48,873 nt of DNA from Acetivibrio sp. MSJd-27 (lineage in GTDB: Bacteria > Bacillota > Clostridia > UMGS1840 > HGM11507). The stretch covers positions 1-48,873 of the forward strand of contig NZ_JAHLPV010000018.1 of NCBI RefSeq assembly GCF_018918095.1. Direction: 5' to 3'. Both the position numbers and the translations under genes were made by a program. The notes under the pieces were generated by a model that ran no database searches, had not been told where the DNA came from, and was given only the letters and a program-made list of their open reading frames with translations. Below, in pieces: positions 7,438-15,085 of the stretch; position 1 is the first letter of the stretch; every line of letters begins with the position of its first letter.

Positions 7438-9048
7438 TTATTTCGCATCATAACGAGCCTGTGCTGCATTATAGACATCCTCAACATTTTTTGCCCCAAG
7501 CTGTTCTGCCTGTTTCAGCCATGCTTCCCATGCTTTGTCCCCAGTCTGATCATTGGTCAGAATATATTTAGAAGCAAATTCTGCAGCAGCTTTTCTCACC
7601 TTCGGATCATACTGGGACCGGATATCCTGCTCTTCGTTTGTCAAAGTCACTTCCGGCGGTTCGGGAATAAATCCGCCGCCTTCTTTGTTCAGCATCATAT
7701 CTTGAGCTTCCTGCTCTTTTTCTGTGAAGTCAAAATAACCGGATTTCCGGTCAAATCTCTTATAAAGACCAGAAACATATAACCCGTATTTCTCTTCCAT
7801 GATATTGATATCGCTGAACTGATTAGGCTCTACACCGATATACTGCGCCTGCGTTTTATCTGCATTCCAGTTGAAAGTAACACCTTCCACACCGCAAGTC
7901 ATCAACTCTGCGCCATTCTGGCTAAGCAGATAATCTTCCAGTTTCATTGCCAATTCACTGTTTTTTGATTTCTTGATAGCAGGTCCGCCATTCGCTTTCG
8001 CCAGAGTAATCACTTTCTGAGTGGGTCCAATCGGGTTTGCATATCTCAAATCATAATCGGGAACGGTCGCCTTCGCCTGTTCATAGAACATTTCCAGTCG
8101 TCCGATCCAGTCAAATGTAACAAAAGAGGTTTCCGCCTGTGTCATCTTGGAAGTCCATGCTGCCTGAGTAGCCGTTAAAAATTCAGGATCCAGCAGCTTT
8201 TCATCATACAACTTCTTTAAGAAATCCAACATTTCCTTGTATTTCGGATCGGTGGACGCGTACTTCCAAGTGTTGGTGTCCGCATTGTAATAGATACCGG
8301 GAGACTCACTCCCCAAGCCCCAGCTCTGCCCGATCTGGTTGAAGATGGTATCTTTGGTTTTGGAAACCATCGGGATGGAGTTGGGATAAATCGATTTCAA
8401 TTTTTTCAGCGCGTCGTAGAACGTTTCAGGGCTGTTCCACATTGGGATATTATGTTTGTCAAAAATATCTTTTCGATACAGCATACCATGATTTACATCA
8501 CGCTGCACATCATATCCCGGGAAAACATAAAGCTTTCCGTCAGAGGCAGTAAAGCTTTTCATTACCTTTGCTGTTCCAAGCTCCGCGGCATTGTCAATAA
8601 AAATGCTCTTGAAGTTAGGCAATTCATCTATGTGGTCAGTGACTGGTTCAAAAGCTCCCTGTGTTGCAATATCGTTCACCTCGGCAATCGTCATGCCGCC
8701 GCTAAAGATATCTGGCATTTCATCCTTTGACGCAACCATCACCCGGGCTTTTTCTTTAATTGTCGCTCTGGGTACTTGAATCAGCTGAAGATTGATTCCA
8801 GTTCTGCGGCGAAGTTCATTGATAACAATACTATTATTGCTGTCTTTGTCCGTGTCGCAAAGAATAGTAAGGGTTGTCCCTTTTTTGTCAAGGGGCAGCT
8901 TCAATCCGCCTGTATCCTGCTCAAATTTTGCGATTTCTTCACTTGTCATCGTTCCTACGTCCACTTCGCTGCTGTTGCCACAGCCGCTGAACATCGAAAC
9001 AGCCAGCACTGCGGAAAGCCCCGCAGCCATCCACTTTTTGGTCTTCAT
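7438..9048 (-). CDS. Extracellular carbohydrate-binding lipoprotein of an ABC importer
   Basis: The 536-residue protein begins with a lipoprotein signal peptide (MKTKKWMAAGL, lipobox ending at Cys23 in MFSGCGNSS). It then has the two-lobe fold of family 1 solute-binding proteins, with the GGxxxAEVNDIATQGAFEPV region and a conserved LKKLYDEKLLDPEF segment. It resembles LipO/YtcQ-type proteins of the oligosaccharide uptake group and is anchored on the outer face of the membrane. The two permease genes lie directly upstream, but a terminator-like hairpin and a near-consensus promoter separate them. That arrangement would give the binding protein extra expression, as is common. No ATPase gene is nearby; such systems usually borrow a shared MsmX-type ATPase. 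Confidence 0.88.
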   Translation of the reverse strand: MKTKKWMAAGLSAVLAVSMFSGCGNSSEVDVGTMTSEEIAKFEQDTGGLKLPLDKKGTTLTILCDTDKDSNNSIVINELRRRTGINLQLIQVPRATIKEKARVMVASKDEMPDIFSGGMTIAEVNDIATQGAFEPVTDHIDELPNFKSIFIDNAAELGTAKVMKSFTASDGKLYVFPGYDVQRDVNHGMLYRKDIFDKHNIPMWNSPETFYDALKKLKSIYPNSIPMVSKTKDTIFNQIGQSWGLGSESPGIYYNADTNTWKYASTDPKYKEMLDFLKKLYDEKLLDPEFLTATQAAWTSKMTQAETSFVTFDWIGRLEMFYEQAKATVPDYDLRYANPIGPTQKVITLAKANGGPAIKKSKNSELAMKLEDYLLSQNGAELMTCGVEGVTFNWNADKTQAQYIGVEPNQFSDINIMEEKYGLYVSGLYKRFDRKSGYFDFTEKEQEAQDMMLNKEGGGFIPEPPEVTLTNEEQDIRSQYDPKVRKAAAEFASKYILTNDQTGDKAWEAWLKQAEQLGAKNVEDVYNAAQARYDAK

Positions 9049-9120
9049 AAATTTCCTCCTTTAACTCAGCCCTTAACTGGGCTTCATGCATTTCCCCATT
9101 CATCCTATAGATGCAATCTT

Positions 9121-9148
9121 ATTATATCACACCCAAATAGAGTGTCAA
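9121..9148 (-). promoter_or_regulatory. Strong promoter of the binding-protein gene
   Basis: A perfect TTGACA (complement 9143-9148) and a perfect TATAAT (complement 9121-9126) are spaced 16 bp apart on the minus strand, followed by a leader with AAAGGAGG before the start. It lies in the 390-bp gap between permease and binding protein. Apart from this promoter and the terminator at 9367-9399, nothing else was recognised in that gap. Confidence 0.8.
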
Positions 9149-9366
9149 TAAAAATAGACTCAACTCTTCTTTTTTGTGTTATTTTACAGTTTTTTATTGC
9201 AATTTTTGTTTATAATGCTGATACCAATTTTAAGTTTGCTGCCTTTTTCCATGTTGTTTCACTGTTTACATAATGTCTGATTTGTTTTTCGCCCGAAAAT
9301 AAGTCTCCTTGTGGTGGTTTTATTTGCTATCTCCACCAATCGATCATATACAATCTATTGAAATGC

Positions 9367-9399
9367 AAAAAGAACCGGTACTGTATACCGATTCTTTTT
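9367..9399 (-). terminator. Intra-operon terminator or attenuator downstream of the permease gene
   Basis: The arms AAAAAGAACCGGTA and TACCGATTCTTTTT pair with one mismatch, with a T tract on the minus strand. It lies 40 bases past the second permease gene and before the separate promoter of the binding-protein gene. Confidence 0.75.
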
Positions 9400-9438
9400 A
9401 TTCATTCTATTTCCTTTTCACGCATCGAAGTTGATCAA

Positions 9439-10365
9439 TTATCCTTTTACAGCTCCAACTGTTAAGCCCTTAATAAAGAATTTCTGCAGCCAAGGATAAA
9501 CAACCAGCATGGGAAGAATGGAAACAAAGATGGTTGCGTTCTTCAATGCTTCCGGTGTAAATTTCGCATCGTCCATGATATCGGAAACCTTGGTCGTATC
9601 ATTCATAAGCATGTCTCTCAAAACTACCTGCAATGGATATTTATCCGCAGAGGTAAGATAGATAGACGGGATCAGGAAGCTGTTCCAGTTACCCATGATA
9701 AAGAACAGTGCAATGGCCGCGATAGAAGGTTTTGCCAGAGGGACAAAAATGGTAGTCATAATCCTGAACTCACTGGCTCCGTCTACAATAGCTGCCTCAT
9801 ACAACTCATGCGGAATTCCCTCGAAAAAGTTTTTCAAAATAATCAGGTCAAATGTCCAAATCAAGTTCGGAATAATCAACCCCCACATGCTGTCAAGCAG
9901 GCCCAAGGAGCTTACAATCAGATATGTAGGAATCAAACCGCCGGAAAAGAACATCGTAATCGTCACCATTACCATCAAGGGTTTCCGGAATATGAATGTC
10001 TTTCTTGAAAGCGGATAAGCGAACATGATTGTCATTAGCAGTTCGCACACAACACCAACGCCTGTGTAGCGGATGGTATTCCAATATGCCCGCGGAATCT
10101 TTGGTGTGGAAAGAATTTTCCCATAGGCCTCAAAGCTGAATCCGGGGACAATCTTTCCGGCAGTTTCCGAAAACTTCATCGGCAGGAAATTGACAACCCC
10201 CTGGTTAATCGCTTCCGATGAACTTAAAGAGATACAAAGTACATACCAAACCGGGTACAATGTTATAAAAATAACAAGAAGCATCAGTACGACATTAATA
10301 TAGTCGAACAGTGTATAGCGATCCAGCTTGCTTTTTGGTTTTCTTGTTTTTACTAATCCACTCAT
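9439..10365 (-). CDS. Carbohydrate ABC transporter permease (YtcP/LplC type)
   Basis: The 308-residue inner-membrane protein has about six membrane segments and the EAA loop that contacts the ATPase (YEAAIVDGASEFRIM then VPLAKP near residues 195-222). The FSGGLIPTYLIVSSLGL and GLTVGAVKG ends are typical of the YtcP/LplC branch of sugar permeases. It forms the channel with the partner permease encoded 13 bases upstream. AAGGAG precedes the ATG. A terminator-like hairpin follows the gene. Confidence 0.9.
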   Translation of the reverse strand: MSGLVKTRKPKSKLDRYTLFDYINVVLMLLVIFITLYPVWYVLCISLSSSEAINQGVVNFLPMKFSETAGKIVPGFSFEAYGKILSTPKIPRAYWNTIRYTGVGVVCELLMTIMFAYPLSRKTFIFRKPLMVMVTITMFFSGGLIPTYLIVSSLGLLDSMWGLIIPNLIWTFDLIILKNFFEGIPHELYEAAIVDGASEFRIMTTIFVPLAKPSIAAIALFFIMGNWNSFLIPSIYLTSADKYPLQVVLRDMLMNDTTKVSDIMDDAKFTPEALKNATIFVSILPMLVVYPWLQKFFIKGLTVGAVKG

Positions 10366-10378
10366 TCTCCTTACCCCC

Positions 10379-11368
10379 TTACCACAAGCTTGTTTCGGTT
10401 AACTTACGGCTGATGGTATTGCAAGTGATAACCAAAATTAACGCTACAGTTGATTCAAACAGGCCTACAGCAGTAGAGTAACTATAGTCCATGTCGATTA
10501 TACCTTTTCTATATACAAAGGTTCCAAAAATATCAGCAACACTATAAGTAGCCGGCTGATATAACAGAATAACTTTCTCGTAACCGATTTTGATCAGATT
10601 ACCGGAACGCATGATAAACATTGTCGCAACAGTAGGCAGGATACTTGGAAGGGTAACATACCACATACTCTTTATTCTGCCGCAGCCATCGATTTTTGCC
10701 GCCTCATAAAGCTGCTGATCAACTCCTGCAAGAGCAGCAACATAGATGATTGCGTTGTAGCCACAGTTTTGCCAAATATCACTGGCAATATAAATGGTGC
10801 GGAACCATTCCGGCTTGATCATGAAATAATATCCGTCTTCCCCTACCAAGCCGATTGCTTTCAGCAATGAATTAATCGCGCCGTTGCTCGGGGAAAGCAT
10901 GTCAACCAGCATAGAACATACGACAACAACGGACAGGAAGGAAGGAAGGAAGCTGGTTGTCTGAACGAGCTTTTTGAATTTTGAATTCTTTACTTCGTTC
11001 AGCAGAATTGCAAATAGAATTGGGAAGGGAAAACCCCAGAACAACGAATATAGCCCCAATAACAACGTGTTGCGGAACAACGGTAGAAAATCGCTGGATG
11101 CAAAACCAGTCCATCCGTTTTGAATATTAAAGAATTCGACAAAATTCTTAAACCCTATCCACGGACTCCCCAAAATACCCGTGTAAATACCGTAATCTTT
11201 AAATGCGATTGTCAAACCATACATCGGTCCATAGCGGAAGATGATATAGAAAACAACGCCAGGCAATGCTAGTAAAATCAATTGCCAGTCTTTTTTGAGA
11301 CGTTCGCCCAAGGTCCTTTTTCTTACAGTGACCGTTGTGGAAACATCTGCCTTTGACGCTTTCGCCAT
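10379..11368 (-). CDS. Carbohydrate ABC transporter permease (LplB/YteP type)
   Basis: This 329-residue membrane protein is the first permease of the pair. It shows the start of this branch (LKKDWQLILLALPGVVFYIIFRYGPMYG, in parts), about six membrane helices, and the ATPase-contact EAA loop YEAAKIDGCGRIKSMWYVTLP. The frame opens six codons earlier at a TTG, but GAGGGGGT is well placed for the ATG at 11368. It overlaps nothing and is followed 13 bases later by the second permease, so the two form one transcript from the promoter at about 11.48 kb. Confidence 0.9.
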   Translation of the reverse strand: MAKASKADVSTTVTVRKRTLGERLKKDWQLILLALPGVVFYIIFRYGPMYGLTIAFKDYGIYTGILGSPWIGFKNFVEFFNIQNGWTGFASSDFLPLFRNTLLLGLYSLFWGFPFPILFAILLNEVKNSKFKKLVQTTSFLPSFLSVVVVCSMLVDMLSPSNGAINSLLKAIGLVGEDGYYFMIKPEWFRTIYIASDIWQNCGYNAIIYVAALAGVDQQLYEAAKIDGCGRIKSMWYVTLPSILPTVATMFIMRSGNLIKIGYEKVILLYQPATYSVADIFGTFVYRKGIIDMDYSYSTAVGLFESTVALILVITCNTISRKLTETSLW

Positions 11369-11467
11369 CTTTGTTGACCCCCTCAAAATTATTTTTAATA
11401 TTTTTCTTTATCTTATGAAAAATACCGTTCTCCTCCCCATAACTTGCATGGGAAAGCTCATGACTGT

Positions 11468-11496
11468 ATTATATAGAAAAGGACGTACCGCGTAAA
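11468..11496 (-). promoter_or_regulatory. Promoter of the permease operon
   Basis: TTTACG (complement 11491-11496) and TATAAT (complement 11468-11473) are 17 bp apart on the minus strand, about 100 bases before the first permease. A 12-bp perfect palindrome, TCCACATGTGGA, at 11575-11586 lies about 80 bases upstream of the -35 and might be a regulator site. Confidence 0.6.
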
Positions 11497-11615
11497 TATT
11501 TCTTTTTCAACCGACTTTTAAATATCCTTCTTTTTTTCAAAAAAGCCTTCGAACCTTATGATGCCAGCGGTTTTTCCACATGTGGATTTTTTTATATTTG
11601 TAGATATTTTGATAT

Positions 11616-13874
11616 TCAATTTTCTTTTTTCTTGTCATCTCCCGTGTTTTTATGCATATCCCTGTATTTCCCAGGCGGTACGCCCACATTCTTTTTGAAC
11701 GCTACCGCAAAAGTAGCTTGATTAAAATACCCTACTTTCTCACCGATTTCGCCTAGCGAACTTTTTGATTCGATCAGCAGTTTCTTTGCATGAGAAATCC
11801 TGATTTGTGTTAGATATTCACTAAATCCAATCGAAAATTCTTTTTTAAAGTAGTTTGAAAAGTATTTTGATGTCGTGTCAAATACCGAGGCGATTTTCTC
11901 CAGATACAAATCCTCATTATAATGGGTATTGATATACTTGATAACGTCAGCCCGGTTTAAGGTATTCTTTTTGCTGTCGCACATGGCAATGCTCAGATGC
12001 AGCAGATTATAAAAGCTATTGATAACACCTTCAAAGTCATAATCTTCTTTCAGATGCTCGATTCTGCTCAGGAAAACCTGTTCTATCTCAAACAATTCTG
12101 ATTTTCCTTTTTTGTTGGTGGAGAGCACTTCTATGATCGCATTTTGCATTGTTCTTAAAAGAAATTCAAATTTGATGATCGGGATATTATTCTTTAAATT
12201 CACTTGAAAAATTTCTTTGCAGTAATCTTTCAAGGCTTGTTCTTCTTTTGTCACCATCTTGCTTGTAAATTCATCCTTGAAATTCAACGGAATATATAAG
12301 TAGCTTCCATATTTGATATCTTTTATATGCAAAACGCTTTCCTTGTCGTTAACCCCTCTGTAATCTCGGCAGATTTTAATATCGCCGTACGCTTCATAGA
12401 TACCGCTAAGTCCAAAAAATTCTTTGCTCACCGAAACCAGAATATCGATATCCCTGCTACGTATCTCCTTGGCTGTTTTATTGATTTCATCCGTCAGCAA
12501 TTCGATGGATGTGGTGTCGTACATTCCCAAAATGAACAAATATTTTCCACCCTGCTCCTCTATGGTGATCTCCTGTATGCTCATATCAGAAAATTTTTCT
12601 GAAAACGCCTCCACCTCATACTTGGGCGAGTACGAGTTCTCTTTAATAACCTCCAGGGAAATCACAATATATTTTTCCCTTTCACTGATCTTCTCAAATA
12701 CCATCTCCACCGCTTTTTTATGTTTGTTGTAATAGGAACTGCTGTGCACCAGCTTTGCAAATAAACTGTTCTGTATCTCCTGCTTCATTGTGTCGATACG
12801 TCCGTTTCTCTCCTCAATCTCCGCCTTCAAACCCAGAATACCTTCATCGATCATGTCAATATAACTTTCATTCTCGTCCATGTCCAGCTCCCTGTACACT
12901 TCTGCAAGAATTTTATTTGACTTTTTAATGCGCATCACTACAAAAAACGCGGCTGTTATCAGTCCCAAAAACAATAAAATGCAACTGATCAGCATACTGG
13001 TACGCACATAGTTATTGATCTCTGCGATATAGTAAAAGTTATTGTAATCGGATTTTTTGACATATAATATTTTGGAACCTTCCTTGATTACCTCCTCCTT
13101 ATACTCCGGCGGTACCTTTCCCGTATTTATCCGGTAATCATCAGCAGCATTTGAGAAGATCAGTTCGTCGCCCTGATCATAAATCCGGAATGTCATTTTA
13201 CCATCAATTTGTTCCAGATTGGTATAGCGCAGGAACCGCTCCTCCGATACAAATAGTATGATGTTTATGTTTGTAGATGGTATACTCTTGATAAAAACCA
13301 TAAGCCTCTGGGGATCTTCGGAGGGGTATTTTACCAAATTTTTATAGTATGCAGAAGGCAGTGCTTTAATCGTATAATAATCCGTCTCAATAATATTAAA
13401 AAAGTTCAGATTATATTGTTCACAGTTGTATCTTTTTTCAAAGAATTCTGTTTTGTCCACGGTTCCCTGGGAAGTGATCATATGATTTTGATCTTTCTTC
13501 ATAAAGGCAATTTCTTCAATAAAGTCATTGCTAAGCGTCAATGTATTAATTTGAGAAGAAAATTTAATTTTTGTTGCTGTATCCGCATGGATAATGCCAT
13601 TATCTGAGAAAATATCATTGTTCTCCTGCAATTCCACCAGACTCTTATTGATATCATCAATTTTTTTAAATACATTGTTCAAAGAACGCGACAGGGTATT
13701 TACAATAATCTCGTTATTGCTGTCAAATCGGCTAATCAAGAAAGAACCCATAGCAAAAAAGGAGAATACGGAAAAAGAGATAATAATCAGTACAATCATC
13801 CCATAATTCAACATAAGCTTCCGATTCGAACGGCTTCCAAAAAATGCTTTGCAATTCTCAATCCATTTTTTCAT
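11616..13874 (-). CDS. Membrane-anchored AraC-family transcriptional regulator
   Basis: The 752-residue protein has a membrane helix near residues 22-45, an extracellular sensor of about 240 residues, a second helix near 295-315 (SMLISCILLFLGLITAAFF), a coiled stretch, and a C-terminal AraC DNA-binding domain at about 648-745. That domain contains two helix-turn-helix units (LEKIASVFDTTSKYFSNYF and LGEIGEKVGYFNQATFAVAF). Similar one-protein sensors are found beside LplBC-type sugar importers in Bacillota and switch them on when an outside saccharide is sensed. The start is the ATG three codons after an in-frame GTG; AGGTGG lies six bases before it. It is encoded immediately upstream of the permease operon and in the same direction. 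Confidence 0.88.
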   Translation of the reverse strand: MKKWIENCKAFFGSRSNRKLMLNYGMIVLIIISFSVFSFFAMGSFLISRFDSNNEIIVNTLSRSLNNVFKKIDDINKSLVELQENNDIFSDNGIIHADTATKIKFSSQINTLTLSNDFIEEIAFMKKDQNHMITSQGTVDKTEFFEKRYNCEQYNLNFFNIIETDYYTIKALPSAYYKNLVKYPSEDPQRLMVFIKSIPSTNINIILFVSEERFLRYTNLEQIDGKMTFRIYDQGDELIFSNAADDYRINTGKVPPEYKEEVIKEGSKILYVKKSDYNNFYYIAEINNYVRTSMLISCILLFLGLITAAFFVVMRIKKSNKILAEVYRELDMDENESYIDMIDEGILGLKAEIEERNGRIDTMKQEIQNSLFAKLVHSSSYYNKHKKAVEMVFEKISEREKYIVISLEVIKENSYSPKYEVEAFSEKFSDMSIQEITIEEQGGKYLFILGMYDTTSIELLTDEINKTAKEIRSRDIDILVSVSKEFFGLSGIYEAYGDIKICRDYRGVNDKESVLHIKDIKYGSYLYIPLNFKDEFTSKMVTKEEQALKDYCKEIFQVNLKNNIPIIKFEFLLRTMQNAIIEVLSTNKKGKSELFEIEQVFLSRIEHLKEDYDFEGVINSFYNLLHLSIAMCDSKKNTLNRADVIKYINTHYNEDLYLEKIASVFDTTSKYFSNYFKKEFSIGFSEYLTQIRISHAKKLLIESKSSLGEIGEKVGYFNQATFAVAFKKNVGVPPGKYRDMHKNTGDDKKKEN

Positions 13875-14050
13875 TATTTCCACCTGTTTTCTGAACCTAA
13901 AATTCTCTACAATTATAGCATATTTCTATAAAAAATGCTACTGTTATGAAAGAAAATACTGTGTTTGACAGAATCCTATGTGCTATATTCCTCGATTTTT
14001 CAGATCAAATTTTTGATTTCATTTCTCTGTTTTTTATTTTTCCACATTTT

Positions 14051-14082
14051 AAAAAGCCCATACCGGTACGGTACAGGCTTTT
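14051..14082 (-). terminator. Terminator of the NagB-like gene
   Basis: AAAAGCC-CA-TACCG pairs with CGGTA-CA-GGCTTTT around a GTA loop. On the minus strand the stem ends in TTTTT, 24 bases past the gene end. Confidence 0.8.
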
Positions 14083-14105
14083 CAAACACATATTGCTTTT
14101 TCTCT

Positions 14106-14870
14106 TTAAAGAATGTATTTTCCAGCGTCAGAGTCTACATACAAATTCGAATTCTCATGGATTCTTAAAATAGTAGCAGGAACCTGTTCTGTAATGATAC
14201 CCTGGCAGGTTGCTTTTACTGCATTTGCCTTTGTCGGAGCAGGAACGATACAGAAAATATATTCCGGAAGCATCAAAGCAGGAATTGTCAGTGTGTATGC
14301 ATATTTCGGAACATCATCAAAAGTCTTAAAGCAACCATCGTTTACCTGCTGCTGTCTGCAGGTGTCATCCAGATCCACTACTTTCACCAGTTTGTCATCA
14401 TCGAAATGAGCGACATGCGGATCATTGAATGCGATATGACCGTTTTCGCCAATTCCCATGCAAACGATATCCGGTTTGTGTTCCTCCAGCAAAGCGGAGT
14501 ATTTTTCACAAACTTCCTCTGGTTCACCTTTGATATCCTTTAAGTAATGAACAGCTTTCAGCGGAACCTGCCCGAATAATTTTTCTTTCAGATAATTTCC
14601 AAAGCCCTGAGGAGCTTCCGGATCCAGCCCGATATATTCATCCATATGATAAGCGGTAACCTTTGTCCAGTCGATTGATTTATCTTCAACCAAGGCAGCG
14701 GTTAAATCGTCCTGGGAAGGTGCAGCGGCAAAAATAATATAGCATTCACCTTTTTCTGCGATTACTTTTTTGATTGCTTCCGCTGTCTCTTTCGCAGCAA
14801 CCTGACCCATTTCGGTTCTCTTTTCAAAAACCTTTACATCCATTTTGCCAACCTGAAATTGTTTTAACAT
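14106..14870 (-). CDS. Glucosamine-6-phosphate deaminase-like protein (NagB family)
   Basis: The 254-residue cytoplasmic protein has the NagB/6-phosphogluconolactonase fold and the signature GIGENGHIAFNDP near residue 138, with the MDEYIGLD segment near 76. Classical NagB converts glucosamine-6-phosphate to fructose-6-phosphate and ammonia. The usual GLATGSTP phosphate loop is replaced here by FAAAPSQDD, a feature of a divergent NagB subfamily often found in sugar-catabolic clusters. The exact substrate is therefore uncertain. It follows the fusion flavoprotein gene in the same direction but is separated by 215 bases that include a degenerate repeat, so it may have its own promoter. Confidence 0.78.
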   Translation of the reverse strand: MLKQFQVGKMDVKVFEKRTEMGQVAAKETAEAIKKVIAEKGECYIIFAAAPSQDDLTAALVEDKSIDWTKVTAYHMDEYIGLDPEAPQGFGNYLKEKLFGQVPLKAVHYLKDIKGEPEEVCEKYSALLEEHKPDIVCMGIGENGHIAFNDPHVAHFDDDKLVKVVDLDDTCRQQQVNDGCFKTFDDVPKYAYTLTIPALMLPEYIFCIVPAPTKANAVKATCQGIITEQVPATILRIHENSNLYVDSDAGKYIL

Positions 14871-14974
14871 GTTGATCTCCCTTTCTGTTTCCTATTTATT
14901 TTAGTTTTTCACTGGCTTTTTGACGGCTGGACAGGGAGACGTTTCCATCCCCCCTGTCCACACCAAAAAATATT

Positions 14975-15077
14975 TTCAATAAGGGACATTGCCCCGTTAT
15001 GCAACGATTCAGCGGGAGTACAACCCCCGCCGAAAAAAGAAAGTAGTTCCCAACACTCACAGAGGCGGGGATATCTT
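14975..15077 (+). repeat. Degenerate, shortened copy D of the multi-hairpin repeat
   Basis: The start TTCAATAAGGG, the internal TTCAGCGGGAGTA and the end AGAGGCGGGGATATCT line up with the full copies. The first hairpin and most of the long stem are lost or altered. It fills much of the gap between the fusion flavoprotein gene and the NagB-like gene. Confidence 0.6.
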
Positions 15078-15085
15078 TCTTTTCG

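Noticed and set aside
8776-9273. Plus-strand frame across the start of the sugar-binding lipoprotein gene
   Set aside because: It covers the promoter, leader and signal peptide of the minus-strand gene and shows no domain or start signal.
11575-11586. Palindrome TCCACATGTGGA as a terminator of the AraC-type regulator gene
   Set aside because: The stem has practically no loop, and on the minus strand it is followed by A residues, not T residues. An operator role is possible but unsupported.
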